Below are positions 60,201-64,000 of a stretch of DNA of 64,000 nucleotides, one piece after another (positions within the stretch are counted from its first letter, which is position 1; each line of letters opens with the position of its first letter). The DNA is from Gnetum montanum. Taxonomy: Eukaryota > Streptophyta > Gnetopsida > Gnetales > Gnetaceae. Location: positions 375,350-439,349 of the forward strand of contig MNCI01035086.1 of assembly GCA_015680685.1 (NCBI GenBank). The letters run 5' to 3'. Under the pieces are notes generated by a model. The model made no database searches. It was not told where the DNA came from and was given only the letters and a program-made list of their open reading frames with translations. The position numbers and the translations under genes are program-made.

Positions 60201-60831
60201 TCCTTAGGTTGCGGAGTTCATGAAGAGACTCTGGAATTGGACCAGTGAGAAAGTTGCCATAGAGCAACAGAGATTGGAGACTGAACAACTTTCCAAGAGT
60301 ATCAGGAATGGTGCCATTGAGAGCATTCGCGGAAAGGAAAAGATACTGCAGAGAAGACAGGTTCCCCAACTGTGGCGGAATTGGACCTCGCAAAGTGTTG
60401 TAGCTGAGACGAAGAGCTTGAAGCTTAGAAAGCCTGCCTAGTTGAGGTGGAATGAGCCCAGAGAAAGAATTGTTGAGGAGACTGAAATACCTCAACATGG
60501 ACAAGTTGCCGATATGTAGAGATATTGATCCCTCCAATTCACGGTTGTCTAGATCCACAAAAACCACTCTGCCCCAATACCTCCTGGAGCTGGAGCACTG
60601 AATTCCAGTCCACATACAAGCATTGGTAGAGTTTGGATGCCAATCTTGTAAAACAAGATGAGGATCATGGGTGATGGATCTCTTGAAGGCAAGCAAGGAT
60701 TTCATATCATTAACAGCTCCATTTTTTTCAGCAGCAGCAGCATGATGCAGGAAGCAGGGACAGATTAAGGCAAAACACAAGGAAAATGCCTTCAAAAAAG
60801 CTGCTGTTGTCATCATTGTGGGTGACTCCAA
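57212..60831 (-). CDS. LRR receptor-like kinase, LRR-XII (FLS2/EFR/Xa21)-like, one intron
   Basis: CDS is complement(57212..57723, 57840..60831), 1167 residues. The intron (57724-57839) has GT/AG ends and splits the Glu codon of GYIAPEYG, a typical position for this subfamily. Signal peptide about 1-34; LRR N-cap (NDMKSLLAFKRSI...DW, paired Cys) about 40-85; about 26 plant-type LRRs with LxGxIP signatures (about 88-720), one irregular near TSTRTSSDQS. Transmembrane helix about 760-785, then RRKKKG. Kinase about 826-1130: GQGRFG (828-833), Lys849, Glu866, HCD (943-945), DFG (963-965), APE (996-998). HCD makes it a non-RD kinase, typical of immune receptors. The catalytic-loop Lys is Asn947 (HCDINPQN), which is unusual. 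Likely a plasma-membrane pattern-recognition receptor; ligand unknown. The only intact gene here. Confidence 0.93.
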
Positions 60832-60893
60832 ACTGGTAATTGGAACTTAGTTGGTATATCAACAGGATGAGGCTTCAATGTGGAGTACTCGAG

Positions 60894-60903
60894 CCTTATA
60901 TGG
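60894..60903 (-). promoter_or_regulatory. TATA-like / CArG-like element upstream of the LRR kinase
   Basis: On the minus strand CCATATAAGG lies about 63-72 bases before the start codon. It fits a TATA box at the right distance for a short leader, and it is also a perfect CC(A/T)6GG CArG box. Which role it has cannot be told from sequence. Confidence 0.4.
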
Positions 60904-61763
60904 TGCAAGTGTAGAAGTAGCGGCCTTACTAGTATAATAATGCTTTGCACGTTGCAGATTGTAAAACCACACAGGAAGCAGCCGTGGGACGTGGCTATCT
61001 TGTATTTCAATTACCGAAGTTTAAAATTTTACAGCGTTTGCAATGTGTAGCGGTTAATAAGGTTAAGAGTTACCTGGCTATGCTTATTCGCATTGGAAGT
61101 CCTAAAAGCCCTTGATAAAAAGATATCTTGTTGGATTGCCTATAAAGTCTTCGTGAAGTTTTTATGATCCTCACTTAAGCATCTAAGTGAAGTGAGGAAA
61201 ACTCCTAACATATAATCCTTAAATCTTAAGAAATTGCCTGCTTCATAAAAAATCTGATTCAACGTCGTAAAAACGGTAGACCTAAATGAGTAGCTTAACA
61301 ATCCCCTAAACTAAAACATCTCCAAATCAATTCAGGAAGATTTTTATCATGGATTTTAAAATTTTACCTTCTCCTGCTCTGAATCTTCCCAGAAACTTCA
61401 TTTCATTGTTAAGTGGCCAGCAAGCAATCAAGATTCATGGCATCGGCATGACAGACCACAGAAAACAGGGAGTACGAATGGATAAACAGACACAGGCAAA
61501 TCACAAAAGGGCTACTTCGGTAACCGAAGGCCGAAGGGCCAAGTTTGGGTCATACAGAAATCAAGTTTGAAACGGGGCCTGCGAGGTAAACATTGCATTT
61601 GCATGGATTCGCCTTTGGGAGCGTCAAAGGTTATCCCATCATTCACGGGTGTTTATTGGGCATTATTGCTGGTTCTTGCTTTTATGTTTTGTCATATCTC
61701 TGCCGAAAAAAGAAAAAATAAAACAGGGTCATCGTCGTGGGTCATTAGTCATGAACACGTGAT
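60904..61763. other. Upstream region of the LRR kinase, no gene recognised
   Basis: Two short plus-strand ORFs (61349-61570, 61567-61779) have no recognisable domain. Probably promoter and intergenic DNA. Confidence 0.5.
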
Positions 61764-61877
61764 GCACCTTTACTTTTAATAAAACCTCTTTTGAGGGATG
61801 GGCACCTTTAATTTTAATGAAGCTTCTTTTGGGGGATGTGCACCTTTAATTTTAATAAAACTTCTTTTCAGGGTCCA
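61764..61877. repeat. Tandem repeat, 3 x 38 bp
   Basis: Units start at 61764, 61802 and 61840, each beginning GCACCTTTA(A/C)TTTTAAT. Confidence 0.85.
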
Positions 61878-61935
61878 ACAACCCCCATGTTTTTTTTTAA
61901 ATTTGTTTATGGGCCAACCAACCCCCTTCATCATG

Positions 61936-62013
61936 ACTAGTGCCAATTCCCCCTTGTTTGAAAGGTTTTCAATTACTAGTGCCAATTCCCCCTTGTTTGA
62001 AAGGTTTTCAATT
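61936..62013. repeat. Perfect tandem repeat, 2 x 39 bp
   Basis: 61936-61974 and 61975-62013 are identical, starting ACTAGTGCCAATTCCCCC. As 39 is a multiple of three, an overlapping ORF (61798-62157) shows a duplicated 13-residue unit, but that ORF has no other support. Confidence 0.9.
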
Positions 62014-62640
62014 ACCATAGGTGAAGTGAGTTACTTAGCTGTGCCTAGTTTAGTTAAGTTGTATCTTTTTATAATGTGGTTGTCTCCAACATGGCCCTAT
62101 GGCACTACTCACATGTCATCATTGAACAAAAGTATTAGCAAAAGTGATTTGTTATAAATTTGGTTGAGCCTTGAGGCTTAATTTCATTTTAAAAAAGATT
62201 GGATTGAGTAACAAAAGGGTTTCATTTTATTGCTGTCATTTTGGTTGTTGCAAAAATTATATGTTTAGGCAAATTATGGCTCTTGAGTAAGAAAATGGAT
62301 TCAATGCCCTCCATACCTTTGCAAATTTTTTTTCTTCAATGTAATGGTGATATCGCAATCTTCAGTGAAATTAAGCATCAACAATATTTTGGATTTACAT
62401 TGTACTCTATATTCTACAATGTTTTTTTATGATACATGACATTTAATTTTTAGAAAAAACTAATATATTTAAATTTTTTCTACCATGTTCCCAACTATGA
62501 ACCCGTCCCCACTTTTTCTTGAGGCACACGTACTGAAACACGTTTAGAATCACAAATCCTAAGATTCTTTTGATGCATAGATGCAAACATTATTGGATTA
62601 CTTGAAGCAATGTTACAATAATCCATACACTTTCGTCCAT
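62014..62640. other. AT-rich intergenic DNA, no gene seen
   Basis: Nothing beyond short ORFs and T-rich runs. Confidence 0.6.
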
Positions 62641-62814
62641 GAAAACGGTATGATATAATGGAATCTGAATCTTCCGCACAGTTTGTACGCTTCAGGGTCT
62701 GTCATCCATATTTGACGTTGGGGGAAGCTTGGGCTTTGAGGAGCTGCCAGTTCATGTTTGGCTGCATGCCTCGTGGCGTTACAGGGATGCCTGTGTTTTG
62801 TAGGTACCTTCACT

Positions 62815-63040
<226 letters not shown>

Positions 63041-63540
63041 TTGAATGCTGTTCCTTTGCAGAGCACCGATAGTGAACAAGTTTTTTGTTTTTTGTTTTTT
63101 TTTTTTTTATCAAAGGCAAAATATTTGTCTTCATGAAATGGATGAAATGTGCCAACACTTACATGTACATTATTTTCTAGAAAGTTGCATCAATCTTCCA
63201 TTTTCTATCCTAAGTGTTTTACAGCATAGAAGCCAAGGGCCATTAGAATGTTGAAAATCAAATAATCCTAAAAACTTGAAATAAGAAAAAATTAATATGA
63301 GATGGAGATAAGACACCAAAATTTAATGTGATTTGGCAATGTGCCTGTTAGAATGTGAATTGATACCTCTTTTTACTTGGTTTCTTCAATTTCTAGAATT
63401 GGATAGGTAACAATGAGCTTATGCCACCCACAGTCATATGCAATTTAGAGTCATAAGCTAGGAATTGGATCTCAATGAGTCTTGAACCTATAGAATGAAC
63501 AATGTTTATTTTATGACTACCAAGAGTCAAATTTCATAGA
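63041..63540. other. Intergenic DNA, no gene seen
   Basis: A T-run (63080-63110) and AT-rich DNA only. Confidence 0.55.
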
Positions 63541-63650
63541 ACAAAAGAGAGAGGAATAAGTGAAGTTAGCTTCAAATAGAGATGGGGTAGCAGAGAACAA
63601 AAGAGAGGAATAAGTGAAGTTAGCTTCAAATAGAGATGGGGTAGCACAGA
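63541..63650. repeat. Tandem duplication, 56 + 54 bp
   Basis: 63541-63596 and 63597-63650 are identical except for a GA deletion and one base near the end. Confidence 0.9.
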
Positions 63651-63730
63651 AAGTTCAATTCAAGTTTAGCAAGATACTACAAGCTCATGTGACCTGCATG
63701 AGCTTATAGCACAGAATTTCTATCAGTTGT

Positions 63731-64000
63731 TGATGAGTGGCGAGGTACCCCTACACTCAACCATATGAATACGAGCGTGCACGTGCGATCCAGTCGAACT
63801 CCGTAGACTAAATGCCTTAACACCACAAGAAACACGTTCGTTGTCTTCCCAGGCTTGCTTGTAAGTGTCATGGTGTATGGTTAAGCAAGTCTGAGGTATG
63901 TGATTTTTTTGGTATTTTCAAGTTTATCTTCTAAGCTATGAGAGGAAAGGGTCGAGAAACTAAGCTAACTCTAACTAATGTCCTAAGTCTAAATTAACTA
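63731..64000 (-). repeat. Athila-like LTR, minus orientation, cut by the window end
   Basis: TGATGAGTGGCGAGGTACCCC at 63731 is the reverse complement of the family LTR 3' end. The following 270 bases match the right halves of the other LTRs. Whether it is a solo LTR or the 3' LTR of an element cannot be seen. Confidence 0.85.

Noticed and set aside
58898-60441. Several plus-strand ORFs of 65-111 codons
   Set aside because: All are antisense shadows of the LRR repeats of the receptor kinase gene.

Overview
The window is nuclear DNA from a land plant with a large, repeat-dense genome. I infer a seed plant, quite possibly a gymnosperm: one intact protein-coding gene sits in about 55 kb of old, nested, stop-ridden retrotransposons whose reading frames are otherwise well kept. 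The sequence alone does not name the species. Two runs of N (11466-11668 and 39713-40381) are assembly gaps.

Layout. 1-3036: 3' end of a plus-strand Athila/Tat-like Ty3/gypsy element (integrase tail, 2 kb 3' region, LTR). 3037-7300: AT-rich DNA with a SINE-like piece and a decayed coiled-coil ORF on the minus strand. 7301-25987: an old Ty3/gypsy chromovirus with matching LTRs and near-matching target duplications. Its leader holds minus-strand host-like gene debris, including a receptor-kinase fragment. It was later split by an 8.5-kb Athila-like element (11149-19663, TSD GAAGT) and by a solo LTR (21573-22362, TSD ACTAC). 27461-33634: an Athila-like element cut inside its integrase by a second related element (33635-about 37100). 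About 37100-40930: a LINE on the minus strand, 3'-truncated at a junction with that gag. 40930-42964 and 52794-about 53065: a Ty1/copia remnant split by a complete minus-strand Athila-like element (42965-52793, TSD GCAAG). 53066-57211: intergenic. 57212-60831: an LRR receptor-like kinase gene with one intron. 60832-64000: intergenic DNA with short tandem repeats, an SnRK1-like kinase pseudogene and the start of another LTR.

The most unusual object is the element at 11149-19663. It keeps LTRs, PBS, gag and PPT, but has no protease, RT or integrase. In their place is a second transcription-unit-like module: a cluster of GATATCGC dyads, a TATA box, a leader with a probable intron end, and one 817-codon frame with a region resembling plant transposon proteins followed by a long coiled coil. 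The same dyad cluster lies upstream of the TATA box in most related LTRs here, so LTR and internal module may share an activator.

The Athila-like elements share TGATGA...TCATCA LTR ends, a tRNA-Asp-type primer site and a GTCATGGGGG-type polypurine tract. An autonomous relative such as the 42965-52793 type, when intact, could have supplied enzymes in trans to the pol-less one. This is inference. All element coding regions seen here now carry stops.
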